A DNA stretch of 64,000 nucleotides from Vibrio sp. 10N (GCF_036245475.1 NZ_BTPM01000001.1:992001-1056000), one strand, 5' to 3'. Shown: positions 28,898-38,955, counted from the first letter of the stretch. The notes: a model not told the origin generated them from the sequence alone. A program made the numbers and translations.

Positions 28898-30268
28898 TTG
28901 AATTTATTAAAACGCCTCAATGGTTTTGCAGTGTCCATTGTTTTGCTTTGGTCTATTTCTGTGGCCACGGTAGTCTATATGTCGTCGCAAGAAGAGAAAA
29001 TCACGCATCTTATTGATGAGATATCGTTTAGTATCGATAAACTTCGCCAACCCCTGTTTCTTGCCCAGCCCTATCGTTCCCAGTTTTCTGAGCAACTTGA
29101 GCTCGAAATCCAACTGATTTATGCCCAAACCCTGCAGCTCAAATCTTTAACTCAGTCTGATTTGCTCTCAGATGTGTCTCATACCGTGTATTTGTTGGAG
29201 CGGTTTGTTGAGCAAGCGCAGCTTCTTGTGCACGATGAGGCTCGTATGGATACCTTTATTGCAAGTATCAACGATAAACCCACGAGTTTGAGTGAGTCGG
29301 CGATCTCATTGAGTAACCAGCTGTCTGCTGTCGTACTGGATACCTTGTTTAATGACGCCGTTGAGCCGCGCCAAGTGTATTTAAAACTTGAGGATATTCA
29401 ACGCGAAGCCTACGGATTGTCCGGTCGCGACCGTTTGCACATCTTAGAGCTCAATTCGCAGGCGTCTGTATTGCTATCGCAAGTTGCTAATACTGAGTTT
29501 TTAGTGGAACGGGTGGTCAATCATCCGGTTATGACCGAATTGTCACTTCGTGAAATGCAAACAGAACGTCTGGTTGATGGACAGGTTCTGGTACTTGTGC
29601 TGATCAGTTTTATTGCGATTATTTGTTTGTTTTTGTCGAGTTTTCGTAAGCAAGGCGAGCCCTTGTCGATAGCTCACGAGAATGCTTTGCAACCTATTGA
29701 GTTAGCGGACGAAGCCACCGCGCCGTCAAGAGAACAAGAGAGCGAGACGCGAGATGCCTCATCGCAGCAAGGTACCAATCCTGAATCTGTCGATCAGCCA
29801 CCGATTGCCGCCGCGCGCACATTAAGTGCGGTGGCGACCCCTGATGCTGAGTGTGAAACGTTGGAGGGCGCCTCCGATGCTCGTGCATCAGAACAGCCCG
29901 AGGCGACCGAAAATTCACAGCAGGCCGCTGCCATTCAATTTGCCGAGATGCTTAATACCTTAGATGGAGATAAGGAGTCGATGTTGCTGCTGCTTGGTGT
30001 CTTTGTTTCGGAACACAGTCAAGATGCCGACAAACTGCGCCAACTTGTCGGTAGTGATATCGCTCAAGCGACCCGAGTCGCGCATACTCTCAAGGGGGTC
30101 TCGGGCAGTATATTTGCAGAACAGCTACGTCAGACGGCCATCACTGCCGAGCTACAATTAAAACAGACCCAGACGATTGAGTCTGCTGCAATTGATGAGC
30201 TCGAACAACAGCTTAAGCAAGCGATTGTGTCGGCTGAGGACTACATCTCCACTCAGACCCAACAATAA
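28898..30268 (+). CDS. Membrane protein with periplasmic sensor region and C-terminal Hpt domain
   Basis: A 456-residue phosphorelay protein. TTG start with AGGGAG about 7 bases upstream. A membrane helix at about 10-30, a periplasmic region (30-225) rich in helices, a second membrane helix at about 227-248, an Ala/Glu/Ser/Thr-rich cytosolic linker to about 340, then a histidine phosphotransfer domain with AHTLKGVSG (His near residue 399). There is no kinase or receiver domain in the protein or next to it, so it must receive phosphate from, or pass it to, a protein encoded elsewhere. Partner unknown. Confidence 0.85.
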   Translation: MNLLKRLNGFAVSIVLLWSISVATVVYMSSQEEKITHLIDEISFSIDKLRQPLFLAQPYRSQFSEQLELEIQLIYAQTLQLKSLTQSDLLSDVSHTVYLLERFVEQAQLLVHDEARMDTFIASINDKPTSLSESAISLSNQLSAVVLDTLFNDAVEPRQVYLKLEDIQREAYGLSGRDRLHILELNSQASVLLSQVANTEFLVERVVNHPVMTELSLREMQTERLVDGQVLVLVLISFIAIICLFLSSFRKQGEPLSIAHENALQPIELADEATAPSREQESETRDASSQQGTNPESVDQPPIAAARTLSAVATPDAECETLEGASDARASEQPEATENSQQAAAIQFAEMLNTLDGDKESMLLLLGVFVSEHSQDADKLRQLVGSDIAQATRVAHTLKGVSGSIFAEQLRQTAITAELQLKQTQTIESAAIDELEQQLKQAIVSAEDYISTQTQQ

Positions 30269-30360
30269 CGTCTAGTAAATCGCGAAATTTAGGCTATAAA
30301 TATCAATAGTTAACGTGAATTTTACTTGAGTGATTTATAGTGGCGATATTATACGACTTA

Positions 30361-30391
30361 GTAGCCTCAAGATGCAGTGTAGGCTACGGAG
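30361..30391 (+). other. Hairpin in the leader of the lipoprotein gene
   Basis: GTAGCCT (30361-30367) pairs with AGGCTAC (30381-30387) around a 13-base loop CAAGATGCAGTGT. The right arm is part of GTAGGCTACGGAG, which occurs again at 58981-58993. A role in translation is possible but not shown. Confidence 0.4.
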
Positions 30392-30421
30392 TATCGCTAT
30401 TTTCCGATGTTGAGGCCTCTG

Positions 30422-31624
30422 ATGAAACAACTGCACCGCTTGCGCTGCGCACTCTTACTGTTCTTTATTTCGCTGATTTCTGGCTGTTCGCTACTGGAAA
30501 TTCAGATCGATAGCCAGACTACACCGTTAACCAAGCAAGAGCTTAACATGCGTCTTATGACGCGTGAGTTTAGTCGTGAGTTTTTTACCCAAGTTGAAGC
30601 GACCGCCGATTCTTTGTCGGCTAAGTATGATGAAACTGATGTCATCAATCAGTCACATATTTTGCTGTGGAAAATTCATGCAGAAGAGGGGCTAGGGCAG
30701 TCGGCCTATCAAGTTTCACCAACGGCTGGTCTTATTGATACTTGGGTGTTTACTGTCCAGATGGATCAGTTTTTCAAGACAGGAGCAGGCAAGAGCCTCT
30801 TTGTGACAGAAGACGCGGCACAAACCGCCAGTAAGCTGAATCAGGAAATTGATAAGCTTGCCAAGTCATTGTTTAAATCAGAAAGCTACGGGACTACCAA
30901 AGTGTTTGTCGACCAGTTTGCTGCACTGCATCCGTTCGAAAACCTCAGCTTTACCCGCGTCCCTGCATATCGCGAATGGTTGAAGGCACAAGGCATCGAT
31001 GAGAGCGAAGTAACCACGACGTTAGGGACCATGCCAGAGGCCCTTTCTGATGTTTCTGATAGATTGTCATTGATGTCGGAACAGACACCGAAACTGATGA
31101 CTTGGAAAGCCCAGCTCATTGCGCTCAATAGCAATGTGAGTGGCGATGATATTCGCGGCGCTATACAGAGTTTCCAAATCAGTGCTGACGCCTTTAAAGA
31201 CTTTGTTGAGAATAACCCTGAATACATGCGCGATTTGGCACAAAAAATGGCAATCGAACTCCAACCATTGCTTAACGATTTAGATGTTAAGACTCAAGAT
31301 AAACTGACGCAACTCAGTGCTGAGCGTCAAGCGTTGGATGATATGGTCGCGCGTGAGCGAGAGGAGTTGATCAAGATGGTGGAACGTGAACGCAAGGAAA
31401 TTGCGGTCATCGTTAACAGTGAGCGAGAACTGTTTGCTCAAGATCTCGATAAGATATCTCAAGATGTATTAACTCTTGCAGTAGAAAAGCTCATTCAGTT
31501 GATTAAGAGCACGATTGTTTACTTCATCTTGTTCATTTTAGTCATCTTCTTTGCTCCGCTAGGGCTTGGTTATGCTCTAGGTAAAAGAGCTCAATTGAGA
31601 AAAGAAACGAAAACTCCAAACTAA
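30422..31624 (+). CDS. Lipoprotein with coiled coil and C-terminal membrane helix
   Basis: A 400-residue protein I cannot name. The ATG at 30422 has TGAGG seven bases upstream and is preferred to 30407. Signal peptide with lipobox LISGC (Cys about 23); helical periplasmic body; a highly charged coiled coil around residues 290-350 (MVAREREELIKMVERERKEI); a hydrophobic helix near the C-terminus (STIVYFILFILVIFFAPLGL) and a basic tail. So the chain is lipid-anchored at one end and membrane-spanning at the other, which would bridge two membranes if the lipid is in the outer membrane. Confidence 0.75.
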   Translation: MKQLHRLRCALLLFFISLISGCSLLEIQIDSQTTPLTKQELNMRLMTREFSREFFTQVEATADSLSAKYDETDVINQSHILLWKIHAEEGLGQSAYQVSPTAGLIDTWVFTVQMDQFFKTGAGKSLFVTEDAAQTASKLNQEIDKLAKSLFKSESYGTTKVFVDQFAALHPFENLSFTRVPAYREWLKAQGIDESEVTTTLGTMPEALSDVSDRLSLMSEQTPKLMTWKAQLIALNSNVSGDDIRGAIQSFQISADAFKDFVENNPEYMRDLAQKMAIELQPLLNDLDVKTQDKLTQLSAERQALDDMVAREREELIKMVERERKEIAVIVNSERELFAQDLDKISQDVLTLAVEKLIQLIKSTIVYFILFILVIFFAPLGLGYALGKRAQLRKETKTPN

Positions 31625-31625
31625 T

Positions 31626-31657
31626 AGTAAAAAGGCTCCGAAAGGAGCCTTTTTACT
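31626..31657 (+). terminator. Terminator of the lipoprotein gene
   Basis: AGTAAAAAGGCTCC and GGAGCCTTTTTACT form a long stem around GAAA, with the T run inside the right arm; two bases after the stop codon. Confidence 0.9.
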
Positions 31658-31799
31658 ATGCATCAATCGATTATGGCGTGCTAACTGGTTGGGTTTGTGA
31701 AAAAAGTTGCTTGAATTTGTGAATTAGCTCTTGTGTTATGGCTCGGAAAATTTTATAGATGGGGGAGCCTTTATTTCAATTCACACGGAGAGTAATTCA

Positions 31800-32918
31800 A
31801 TGAGAGTAGGTTTAGTCGGTTGGCGTGGCATGGTGGGTTCGGTACTGATGCAGCGCATGGTCGAAGAAAAAGACTTTGATGTCATCGAACCCGTATTCTA
31901 CAGCACGTCGCAAGTAGGTATTCCAGCGCCAAACTTTGGTAAGGATGCAGGTCTTCTGCAAGATGCTTTTGATATCGAAAGCTTGAAACAGCTGGACGCG
32001 GTGATTACCTGTCAAGGTGGTGGCTATACCGAGAAAGTGTATCCTGCACTTCGCCAAGCTGGTTGGAAAGGGTATTGGATTGATGCGGCTTCTACTCTCC
32101 GTATGGACAAAGACTCAATCATTACCTTAGATCCAGTTAACCTTGGTCAAATTCAAGACGGTCTAATTAAAGGCACCAACACGTTCGTTGGCGGTAACTG
32201 TACCGTTAGCTTGATGCTATTGGGTCTTGGCGGCCTGTATGAGAAGGGTTTGGTTGAGTGGATGAGCGCGATGACCTACCAAGCGGCTTCTGGCGCAGGT
32301 GCTAAGAACATGCGTGAGCTTATCTCTCAAATGGGTGTAGTAAATGACTGTGTGACTTCTGAACTCGCCAACCCTGCAAGCTCTATTCTCGATATCGACC
32401 GTAAAGTCGCTGAGACTATCCGTTCTTCTTCGTTCCCAACGGATCAATTTGGTGTTCCACTAGCAGGCTCGCTCATCCCATGGATTGACGTGAAGCGTGA
32501 AAATGGCCAAAGCAAAGAAGAGTGGAAAGCGGGCGTTGAAGCGAACAAGATCTTAGGTTTGCAAGATAGCCCAATTGCGATTGATGGCACATGTGTGCGT
32601 ATTGGTGCAATGCGTTGTCACGCACAGGCGCTGACCATCAAGCTAAAGCAAGATGTTCCTATGGACGAGATTGAAGAAATCATCGCGACGCACAACGATT
32701 GGGTGAAAGTGATTCCAAACGATCGCGACATCACCGCACAAGAGCTAACGCCAGCGAAAGTGACGGGTACTATGTCTATCCCTGTGGGCCGTCTGAGAAA
32801 AATGGCGATGGGTAATGACTTCCTTAATGCCTTCACTGTAGGTGATCAGCTGTTATGGGGTGCTGCAGAGCCATTGCGTCGCACGCTACGTATCATCTTG
32901 GCTGAGAAGGCAGGTTAA
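31800..32918 (+). CDS. asd: Aspartate-semialdehyde dehydrogenase
   Basis: Reduces aspartyl phosphate to aspartate semialdehyde with NADPH, the branch-point step to lysine, threonine, methionine and diaminopimelate. 372 residues from the ATG at 31800 (GGAGAG upstream), giving [20 protein letters not shown] with the NADP-binding GWRGMVGS. The catalytic cysteine is in [10 protein letters not shown] (about residue 135), and the conserved active-site His lies in a [11 protein letters not shown] segment (about 272). The frame runs on upstream to 31731 but those residues do not belong to the family. Confidence 0.96.
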   Translation: MRVGLVGWRGMVGSVLMQRMVEEKDFDVIEPVFYSTSQVGIPAPNFGKDAGLLQDAFDIESLKQLDAVITCQGGGYTEKVYPALRQAGWKGYWIDAASTLRMDKDSIITLDPVNLGQIQDGLIKGTNTFVGGNCTVSLMLLGLGGLYEKGLVEWMSAMTYQAASGAGAKNMRELISQMGVVNDCVTSELANPASSILDIDRKVAETIRSSSFPTDQFGVPLAGSLIPWIDVKRENGQSKEEWKAGVEANKILGLQDSPIAIDGTCVRIGAMRCHAQALTIKLKQDVPMDEIEEIIATHNDWVKVIPNDRDITAQELTPAKVTGTMSIPVGRLRKMAMGNDFLNAFTVGDQLLWGAAEPLRRTLRIILAEKAG

Positions 32919-32949
32919 TTTTTCAGCAATTTGAGGCCCTATGAAGCTA

Positions 32950-32973
32950 AAGCCCTCGGATGAGGGCTTTTTT
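32950..32973 (+). terminator. Terminator of asd
   Basis: AAGCCCTC and GAGGGCTT pair around a 4-base loop, followed by TTTTTT; 32 bases after the asd stop. Confidence 0.9.
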
Positions 32974-32987
32974 GTCTCTGCTACTTT

Positions 32988-33836
32988 TTACTGTTCTGTG
33001 TCGCCTTCTACTACCCTGTCTTCTGGCGTCGCTAATTCACTTCCACAATGCTTACAGTGCAGAGCATCACTTTCATGGCCTGCTTTGGAGCAATTTGGGC
33101 ACTTGACCAAGTTACGGTGTGTCTTCATCTCCTGATTCAGCTCTGCGGTGATGATTCCTGTTGGAACCGCGAGAATAGAGTAGCCAAGGAGCATGGTTAA
33201 TGATGCAAGCCCTTTACCTAATGGGGTGCTCGGTACAAGATCGCCATAACCGACGGTAGTAATGGTCACAATGGCCCAATAAATACTCTGCGGAATGCTG
33301 GTAAACCCATTTTCAGGGCCTTCAATCACATAGATGAGAGCGCCAAAGATCGTCACCAAAATCGCGACGGTACTAAAGAAAACAAAGATTTTACGACGCG
33401 ACATGAGTAGCGAGCGTAGCAAAATATTAGAGTCTTGAAGGTAACGCACGAGCTTGAGGATACGGAAGATTCGCATCACACGGAGCAAACGAATGACGCC
33501 CATGAAGGTTGCCGATGGGAAAAGCAGCGCTAGGTAAGTAGGCAGAATCGACAGTAAATCCACCACGCCGTAGAAGCTGGTGGCATAGGCCTTCGGTTTA
33601 GGCGAGCAGTAGAGGCGCAATACATACTCGATCGTAAAGATGGCCGTGAAGAAATATTCGAGCATTACAAAGGTTTGATCCCACTCTGTGGCCAGCCCTT
33701 CAATGGAATGCAGGACTAAAACGGTCAGTGAAATCAAAATCGCGATGATAAGGGCGATATCAAAGATTCGGCCTGCACGCGTGTGATGACCAAAGATAAT
33801 GATGTAAAGCTTGTGCTTTAAGCGGTTGTTTTCCAT
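32988..33836 (-). CDS. Voltage-gated-type potassium channel with C-terminal zinc ribbon
   Basis: A 282-residue ion channel subunit. Six membrane segments; S4 contains regularly spaced arginines (RLLRVMRIFRILKLVRYL, about 115-132), and the selectivity filter is TVGYGD (about 193). After S6 comes a short cytosolic tail with two Cys pairs (CPNC and CKHCG, about 240-262), a probable zinc ribbon. Works as a tetramer in the inner membrane. Whether the ribbon gates the pore or helps assembly cannot be told from sequence. Confidence 0.9.
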   Translation of the reverse strand: MENNRLKHKLYIIIFGHHTRAGRIFDIALIIAILISLTVLVLHSIEGLATEWDQTFVMLEYFFTAIFTIEYVLRLYCSPKPKAYATSFYGVVDLLSILPTYLALLFPSATFMGVIRLLRVMRIFRILKLVRYLQDSNILLRSLLMSRRKIFVFFSTVAILVTIFGALIYVIEGPENGFTSIPQSIYWAIVTITTVGYGDLVPSTPLGKGLASLTMLLGYSILAVPTGIITAELNQEMKTHRNLVKCPNCSKAGHESDALHCKHCGSELATPEDRVVEGDTEQ

Positions 33837-33905
33837 AGCATGAATCTAAAAGCGTTTGATATGGCTAGTATATACCCAAGTCGCTTGAAGGGGCAGATGG
33901 ATTGC

Positions 33906-33948
33906 TTTACCTAGCTAAGCGTCCTTTCGAGACGATTAGCTAGGTAAA
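33906..33948. repeat. Intergenic inverted repeat
   Basis: TTTACCTAGCTAA (33906-33918) and TTAGCTAGGTAAA (33936-33948) are perfect 13-base arms, extended inside by CGTC/GACG around CTTTCGA. No T run follows on either strand, so it is not a classic terminator. The preceding ACCCAAGTCGCTTGAAGGGGC resembles intergenic repeats of vibrios. Confidence 0.6.
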
Positions 33949-33971
33949 TATAGTTGGGAGGGCTTGAATGC

Positions 33972-34610
33972 CTAGGCGAGACCAGGGAAGAGGGCTTTGA
34001 GGCCATTGGCCATAAACTCAATACCAAGCGCACCTAAGATAAGGCCCATGATACGAGTAATGACGTTGATCCCCGTCTGTCCCAAAAAGCGCACGATAAG
34101 TGGGGCTGAGCGGTACAGTAGCCATGAGCAGAAACTGAACAAGATCACGCTGATGATGATTCCGACGGTTTCAACCATGGTTGGATAACGGGCACCGTAA
34201 ACGATGGTCGAACTGATAGCACCAGGTCCAGCCATTAATGGCATCGCCAGCGGAACAACACCGATCTGCTCTTTACTGACGTATTCCGACTTTTCTTGCT
34301 TATTCTGTTTATCTTCGCCGAGCTTGCCCGACATCATCGAAAACGCGATGCTCAAAAGCAGCAATCCGCCCGCCACACGGAACGAATCAAGGGAAATACT
34401 GAACATGTCCAATAGAACCTGACCTGCCAGTAACGAGGTGATCAGAATAACGGCTACTGCGATATTGGCGGTGGCGGCAGTTTTGTTCTTGTCTTCGGGA
34501 GACATGTGGCTAGTTAACGAAACAAAAATTGGCATGATACCAACAGGGTTTACTGCAGCGACCAAACCTAAGAAAAACTGCAAGTAAATTGCAAATTCGA
34601 TGCTACTCAT
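33972..34610 (-). CDS. ychE: MarC family inner-membrane protein (YchE-like)
   Basis: A 212-residue protein with six hydrophobic segments of the MarC/UPF0056 family. Typical: AAVNPVGIMPIFVSLT (about 18-33), VAGGLLLLSIAFSMM (about 79-93) and the central MPLMAGPGAISSTIV (about 121-135). Family members are proposed amino acid transporters, but the function is not settled. The gene is divergent from adhE across a 657-base spacer; in E. coli ychE is also adhE's neighbour, which supports the name. Confidence 0.87.
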   Translation of the reverse strand: MSSIEFAIYLQFFLGLVAAVNPVGIMPIFVSLTSHMSPEDKNKTAATANIAVAVILITSLLAGQVLLDMFSISLDSFRVAGGLLLLSIAFSMMSGKLGEDKQNKQEKSEYVSKEQIGVVPLAMPLMAGPGAISSTIVYGARYPTMVETVGIIISVILFSFCSWLLYRSAPLIVRFLGQTGINVITRIMGLILGALGIEFMANGLKALFPGLA

Positions 34611-35267
34611 AGAAGAATCTCAATGATAGAAAAAGGACACAATGCGACACATCAATGCCCGGGTAAAAAGTGCGGCTAATGTACGACATTGTGGGCGGAG
34701 AATCGACTAAAACTTAATGACTATTTTCAACGTATAACAGCGGTGAATTAGGTGTGCTGTCTGATGTGAGAATATGAATGATATATGAAGGAAAATTTCG
34801 TGCCACAACCTAGGTAACATACCTTTTTGTTTCCAAATTGTTGCCGCAGTCAAAATTTAATTATTTTTGTGTTATGGGTTGAAAGAAACTAATGTCACCA
34901 GCATATACTTAGTAGCACGAGAGGGACGTTTTACTTGTTTTTCGGGAACAAAAGTGAAACTTTTTTACACAAATAGCTAGGGTTATGAAAAAAAAATACT
35001 GATCGGTGTTTTTTTAACCTTGGTATTTTACCCGAGTAACACCTTTAAAAACAAAGTCTTATGCTACGCAACCCTTTGGGGTTACTACTATGTAGGTAAA
35101 TTACTTTTCAGAACTGATCTGAGTCAATTTTTTTCAAACCGTGAAAGATTATACTCAGCTCTGAAAGCAGTTTACTAAGTAGAGTTGTTCTGTAGTTAAG
35201 AGATTCATTAGCAGAAGTAGCTAACTTACTAAAAAGTTTTTAGTTTTTTTATTTTAGGAGATTCATT
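34611..35267. promoter_or_regulatory. Long regulatory region upstream of adhE
   Basis: A 657-base AT-rich region without a supported gene. It contains poly-A and poly-T tracts, a partial Cra-like GTGAAACTTTTTTACAC (about 34958), and ends in a strong Shine-Dalgarno TAGGAG 7 bases before the adhE ATG. adhE is usually under redox and Cra-type control with a long leader; here no individual site matches well enough to assign. Confidence 0.55.
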
Positions 35268-37967
35268 ATGCCTGTAACAAATATGGCTGAACTAGATGCA
35301 ATGGTTGCACGCGTTAAAGCGGCGCAAGCGGAATTTGCTACTTACTCTCAAGAGCAAGTAGACAAGATCTTCCGTGCAGCTTCTCTAGCAGCTAACCAAG
35401 CTCGTATTCCTCTTGCACAGCAAGCAGTTGAAGAGTCTGGTATGGGTATCGTTGAAGATAAAGTTATCAAGAACCACTTCGCGTCTGAGTTCATTTACAA
35501 CAAATACAAAGACGAGCAAACTTGTGGCATTCTTGAAGAAGACGATAACCTAGGCACTATGACTATCGCTGAGCCTGTAGGCATCATCTGCGGTATCGTA
35601 CCAACAACTAACCCAACTTCTACTGCAATCTTCAAATCTCTAATCTCTTTGAAGACTCGTAACGGTATCATCTTCTCGCCACACCCACGTGCGAAGAACT
35701 CTACTAACGACGCAGCGAAACTAGTACTAGACGCAGCAGTAGCAGCGGGTGCTCCAAAAGACATCATCGGTTGGATCGACCAACCATCTGTAGAGCTTTC
35801 TAACGCTCTTATGAAGCACGATGACATCGCTCTTATCCTTGCAACTGGTGGTCCAGGCATGGTTAAAGCAGCCTACTCTTCTGGTAAGCCAGCAATTGGT
35901 GTAGGTGCAGGTAACGTTCCTGTAGTTATCGACGAAACTGCTGACGTTAAACGTGCAGTTGCTTCTATCCTTATGTCTAAAACATTCGATAACGGCGTAG
36001 TTTGTGCTTCTGAGCAGGCTGCAATCGTTGTTGACTCTGTATACGACGAAGTTAAAGAGCGTTTCGCTTCTCACAAAGCATACGTTCTAAACAAAGCTGA
36101 AGCTGAGAAAGTACGTAAAGTGCTTCTAATCGACGGCAACCTAAACGCTAAGATCGTAGGTCAACCAGCTCCAGCAATCGCTGAGATGGCAGGCGTTAAA
36201 GTTCCAGCTGACACTAAAGTTCTAGTTGGTGAAGGTCTAGGTAAAGTATCGATCGATGACGCATTTGCTCACGAGAAACTATCTCCAACTCTAGGTCTAT
36301 TCCGCGCTGACGACTTCGAAGACGCAGTTGCTCAAGCGGTAACTATGGTTGAAATCGGTGGTATCGGTCACACGTCTGGTCTGTACACAAACCAAGACGT
36401 AAACGCTGACCGCATCCGTTACTTCGGTGACAAGATGAAGACTGCACGTATCCTTGTAAACATCCCTACTACTCACGGTGGTATCGGTGACCTTTACAAC
36501 TTCAACGTAGCGCCTTCTCTAACTCTAGGTTGTGGTTCTTGGGGTGGTAACTCTATCTCTGAGAACGTAGGTCCTAAGCACCTAATCAACAAGAAAACTG
36601 TAGCGAAGCGAGCTGAAAACATGTTGTGGCACAAACTACCTAAGTCTATCTACTTCCGTCGTGGTAGCCTTCCAATCGCAATGAGCGACCTAGAAGGTAA
36701 GAAACGCGCATTCCTAGTAACTGACCGTTTCCTATTCAACAACGGTTACAGTGACGAAGTAGTGAAGCTACTTAAAGCTCAAGGCATGGAAGTTCAAACT
36801 TTCTTCGACGTAGAAGCGGATCCAACGCTATCTGTTGTTAAGAAAGGTGCTGAAGCAATGCAAAGCTTCCAACCAGACGTAATCATCGCTCTAGGTGGTG
36901 GTTCTCCGATGGATGCTGCTAAGATCATGTGGGTAATGTACGAGCACCCAGAAACTCACTTCGAAGAGCTTGCAATGCGCTTTATGGACATCCGTAAACG
37001 TATCTACAAGTTCCCTAAAATGGGTCAAAAAGCTGAGCTTGTATGTATCACTACAACATCTGGTACTGGTTCTGAAGTTACTCCATTCGCAGTTGTTACA
37101 GACGACGAGACTGGTGCTAAGTACCCACTAGCTGACTACGAACTCACTCCTAACATGGCTATCGTTGACGCGAACCTTGTTATGAACATGCCTAAGTCTC
37201 TAACAGCATTCGGTGGTTACGATGCAGTAACTCACGCTCTAGAAGCTTACGTATCAGTTCTAGCGAACGAATACTCTGACGGTCAGGCTCTACAAGCACT
37301 TAAGATGCTTAAAGAGTACCTACCTTCAAGCTACGCGAACGGTGCAAACGACCCAATCGCTCGTGAAAAAGTACACAACGCAGCAACTATCGCTGGTGTA
37401 GCATTTGCGAACGCATTCCTAGGTGTTTGTCACTCAATGGCGCACAAGATTGGTGCTGAGTTCCACCTACCACACGGTTTGGCGAACGCACTACTAATCT
37501 CTAACGTTGTTCGTTACAACGCGAACGACAACCCAACTAAGCAAACTGCGTTCTCTCAGTACGACCGTCCACAAGCACGTCGTCGTTACGCTGAAGTAGC
37601 TGACCACCTAGGCCTAAGCCAAGCTGGTGACCGTACTGCTCAGAAGATTGAACGTCTACTAGCATGGTTGGAAGAACTTAAGCAAGACCTAGACATCCCA
37701 ACTTCTATCCAAGCTGCAGGTGTTGCTGAGTCTGACTTCCTAGCTAAGCTTGATGAGCTAGCGGTTGAAGCGTTCGATGACCAATGTACTGGTGCGAACC
37801 CACGTTACCCACTAATCTCTGAGCTTAAAGAAGTTCTGAAAGCGGCTTACTACGGTAACGCATTCGTTGAAGGCGAAACTTTCGAAGGTACAACTGTTAT
37901 CAAGAAGAAAGCAGACCAAGAAGCGAAGCCAGCTGCTAAAGCTAAAAAAGAGAAAGCTGAAGCTTAA
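35268..37967 (+). CDS. adhE: Bifunctional acetaldehyde-CoA/alcohol dehydrogenase
   Basis: Reduces acetyl-CoA to acetaldehyde and then ethanol with NADH during fermentation; forms spirosome filaments in the cytosol. 899 residues. N-terminal aldehyde dehydrogenase half (about 1-440) with the catalytic Cys in FDNGVVCASEQA (about 246); C-terminal iron-dependent alcohol dehydrogenase half (about 450-870) with GGGSPMDAAK, TTSGTGSEVTPFAV and the Fe-binding HSMAHKIGAEFHLPHGLANA. Codons are strongly biased to those of highly expressed genes. The tail (about 875-899) is Lys/Ala-rich. Start is fixed by TAGGAG. Confidence 0.98.
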   Translation: MPVTNMAELDAMVARVKAAQAEFATYSQEQVDKIFRAASLAANQARIPLAQQAVEESGMGIVEDKVIKNHFASEFIYNKYKDEQTCGILEEDDNLGTMTIAEPVGIICGIVPTTNPTSTAIFKSLISLKTRNGIIFSPHPRAKNSTNDAAKLVLDAAVAAGAPKDIIGWIDQPSVELSNALMKHDDIALILATGGPGMVKAAYSSGKPAIGVGAGNVPVVIDETADVKRAVASILMSKTFDNGVVCASEQAAIVVDSVYDEVKERFASHKAYVLNKAEAEKVRKVLLIDGNLNAKIVGQPAPAIAEMAGVKVPADTKVLVGEGLGKVSIDDAFAHEKLSPTLGLFRADDFEDAVAQAVTMVEIGGIGHTSGLYTNQDVNADRIRYFGDKMKTARILVNIPTTHGGIGDLYNFNVAPSLTLGCGSWGGNSISENVGPKHLINKKTVAKRAENMLWHKLPKSIYFRRGSLPIAMSDLEGKKRAFLVTDRFLFNNGYSDEVVKLLKAQGMEVQTFFDVEADPTLSVVKKGAEAMQSFQPDVIIALGGGSPMDAAKIMWVMYEHPETHFEELAMRFMDIRKRIYKFPKMGQKAELVCITTTSGTGSEVTPFAVVTDDETGAKYPLADYELTPNMAIVDANLVMNMPKSLTAFGGYDAVTHALEAYVSVLANEYSDGQALQALKMLKEYLPSSYANGANDPIAREKVHNAATIAGVAFANAFLGVCHSMAHKIGAEFHLPHGLANALLISNVVRYNANDNPTKQTAFSQYDRPQARRRYAEVADHLGLSQAGDRTAQKIERLLAWLEELKQDLDIPTSIQAAGVAESDFLAKLDELAVEAFDDQCTGANPRYPLISELKEVLKAAYYGNAFVEGETFEGTTVIKKKADQEAKPAAKAKKEKAEA

Positions 37968-38013
37968 TTCAGTAGTAGATTTTCGCTAGCACGAAATTTA
38001 CGGGAAAAATGAC

Positions 38014-38041
38014 AAAGCCCCTTCAGAAATGAAGGGGCTTT
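38014..38041 (+). terminator. Terminator of adhE
   Basis: AAAGCCCCTTC (38014-38024) pairs with GAAGGGGCTTT (38031-38041) around AGAAAT, followed by further T. 46 bases after the stop. Confidence 0.92.
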
Positions 38042-38081
38042 TTACGTTTTTAGGGAAAGTGCTTGGCTACTCGCAAGCTGA

Positions 38082-38756
38082 TTATGCTTCTGCACACACC
38101 ACACGGCCACTGAAGTAGTCGTTACTGACGATGTACTCAGTGGTTCGGGTGAGTTCATCCTGAATTTGCGACCAGTTACTGTTGGCATGATGGCTATGAC
38201 TGCTGACCGGGATAACGCCACCAACACGAATATTGTGTTGCTTGAGCTCTTTGGCCCAGCTCTTGGTAAATCCAGTTACCATAGACGTCGTGTTGTCTAA
38301 GTCACTGTAATATTGGTCTGGCTCTTGTGCGACTACGTTAACGATAACGCCAGATTGGCTTTGTGACATGCGCTCTGCAGCCACTTGGCCAAACAAAAAT
38401 AGATTGGATGCCAGCAGGGAAAATTGAGTAATGAACTTACCATCAGCATACCCACCAGTGAGGGTTTGTTTAGGCAGTGAAGTCCAATGGTTGACCAGAA
38501 CGTTCGGGGCGCGGCCTAGCTTGGACTCTATAGAGGAAAAGAGTTGCTCAATCGTACTCAGTGACAAATCGCTAACATGGACTTTTTCCACTTGCTCAGT
38601 GACTTCTAGGCAGCGTCGATAGGCTGCCGTCAAATTGCCTTCTTCAACATCGCATAGCACCACATAGGCGCCAAGCCTTGCAAAGTGAAGGGCGATCATA
38701 GCGCCAAGACTTGTACCTGCTGATGTTATCAACACGACTGAATTTTTAATGATCAT
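38082..38756 (-). CDS. SDR-fold protein without the usual catalytic residues
   Basis: A 224-residue Rossmann-fold protein. The cofactor loop is TSAGTSLG (11-18) in place of TGxxxGxG; the NNAG motif is replaced by VNHW (about 88). At the YxxxK position it reads TGFTK, so the tyrosine is a threonine, and no serine stands where NISS is expected (NVVAQE). It keeps the fold and the Lys but lacks most of the catalytic tetrad, so it is a likely pseudoenzyme or an SDR with altered chemistry. Monocistronic, between adhE and the VC2046-type gene. Confidence 0.75.
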   Translation of the reverse strand: MIIKNSVVLITSAGTSLGAMIALHFARLGAYVVLCDVEEGNLTAAYRRCLEVTEQVEKVHVSDLSLSTIEQLFSSIESKLGRAPNVLVNHWTSLPKQTLTGGYADGKFITQFSLLASNLFLFGQVAAERMSQSQSGVIVNVVAQEPDQYYSDLDNTTSMVTGFTKSWAKELKQHNIRVGGVIPVSSHSHHANSNWSQIQDELTRTTEYIVSNDYFSGRVVCAEA

Positions 38757-38955
38757 GTCTATCCCCGAAAGTCGGTTCGGATTGCGTATGCCGTCCGCCT
38801 AAAGTAATAACTTGGTAGAAAAACTGTGACTCAAGTGTGAATAACTTCAAGTTTTTGTGGATAGAAATAAGTAGAGAGCAGTAACTTTGGGGTGAGTCAC
38901 ACTCTGAACCGAAAGAGTGGACTCCGTTACATTAGAAACCACTAAAAAATAAGGG

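Noticed and set aside
31731..31799. N-terminal extension of asd
   Set aside because: The family N-terminus and the Shine-Dalgarno place the start at 31800.
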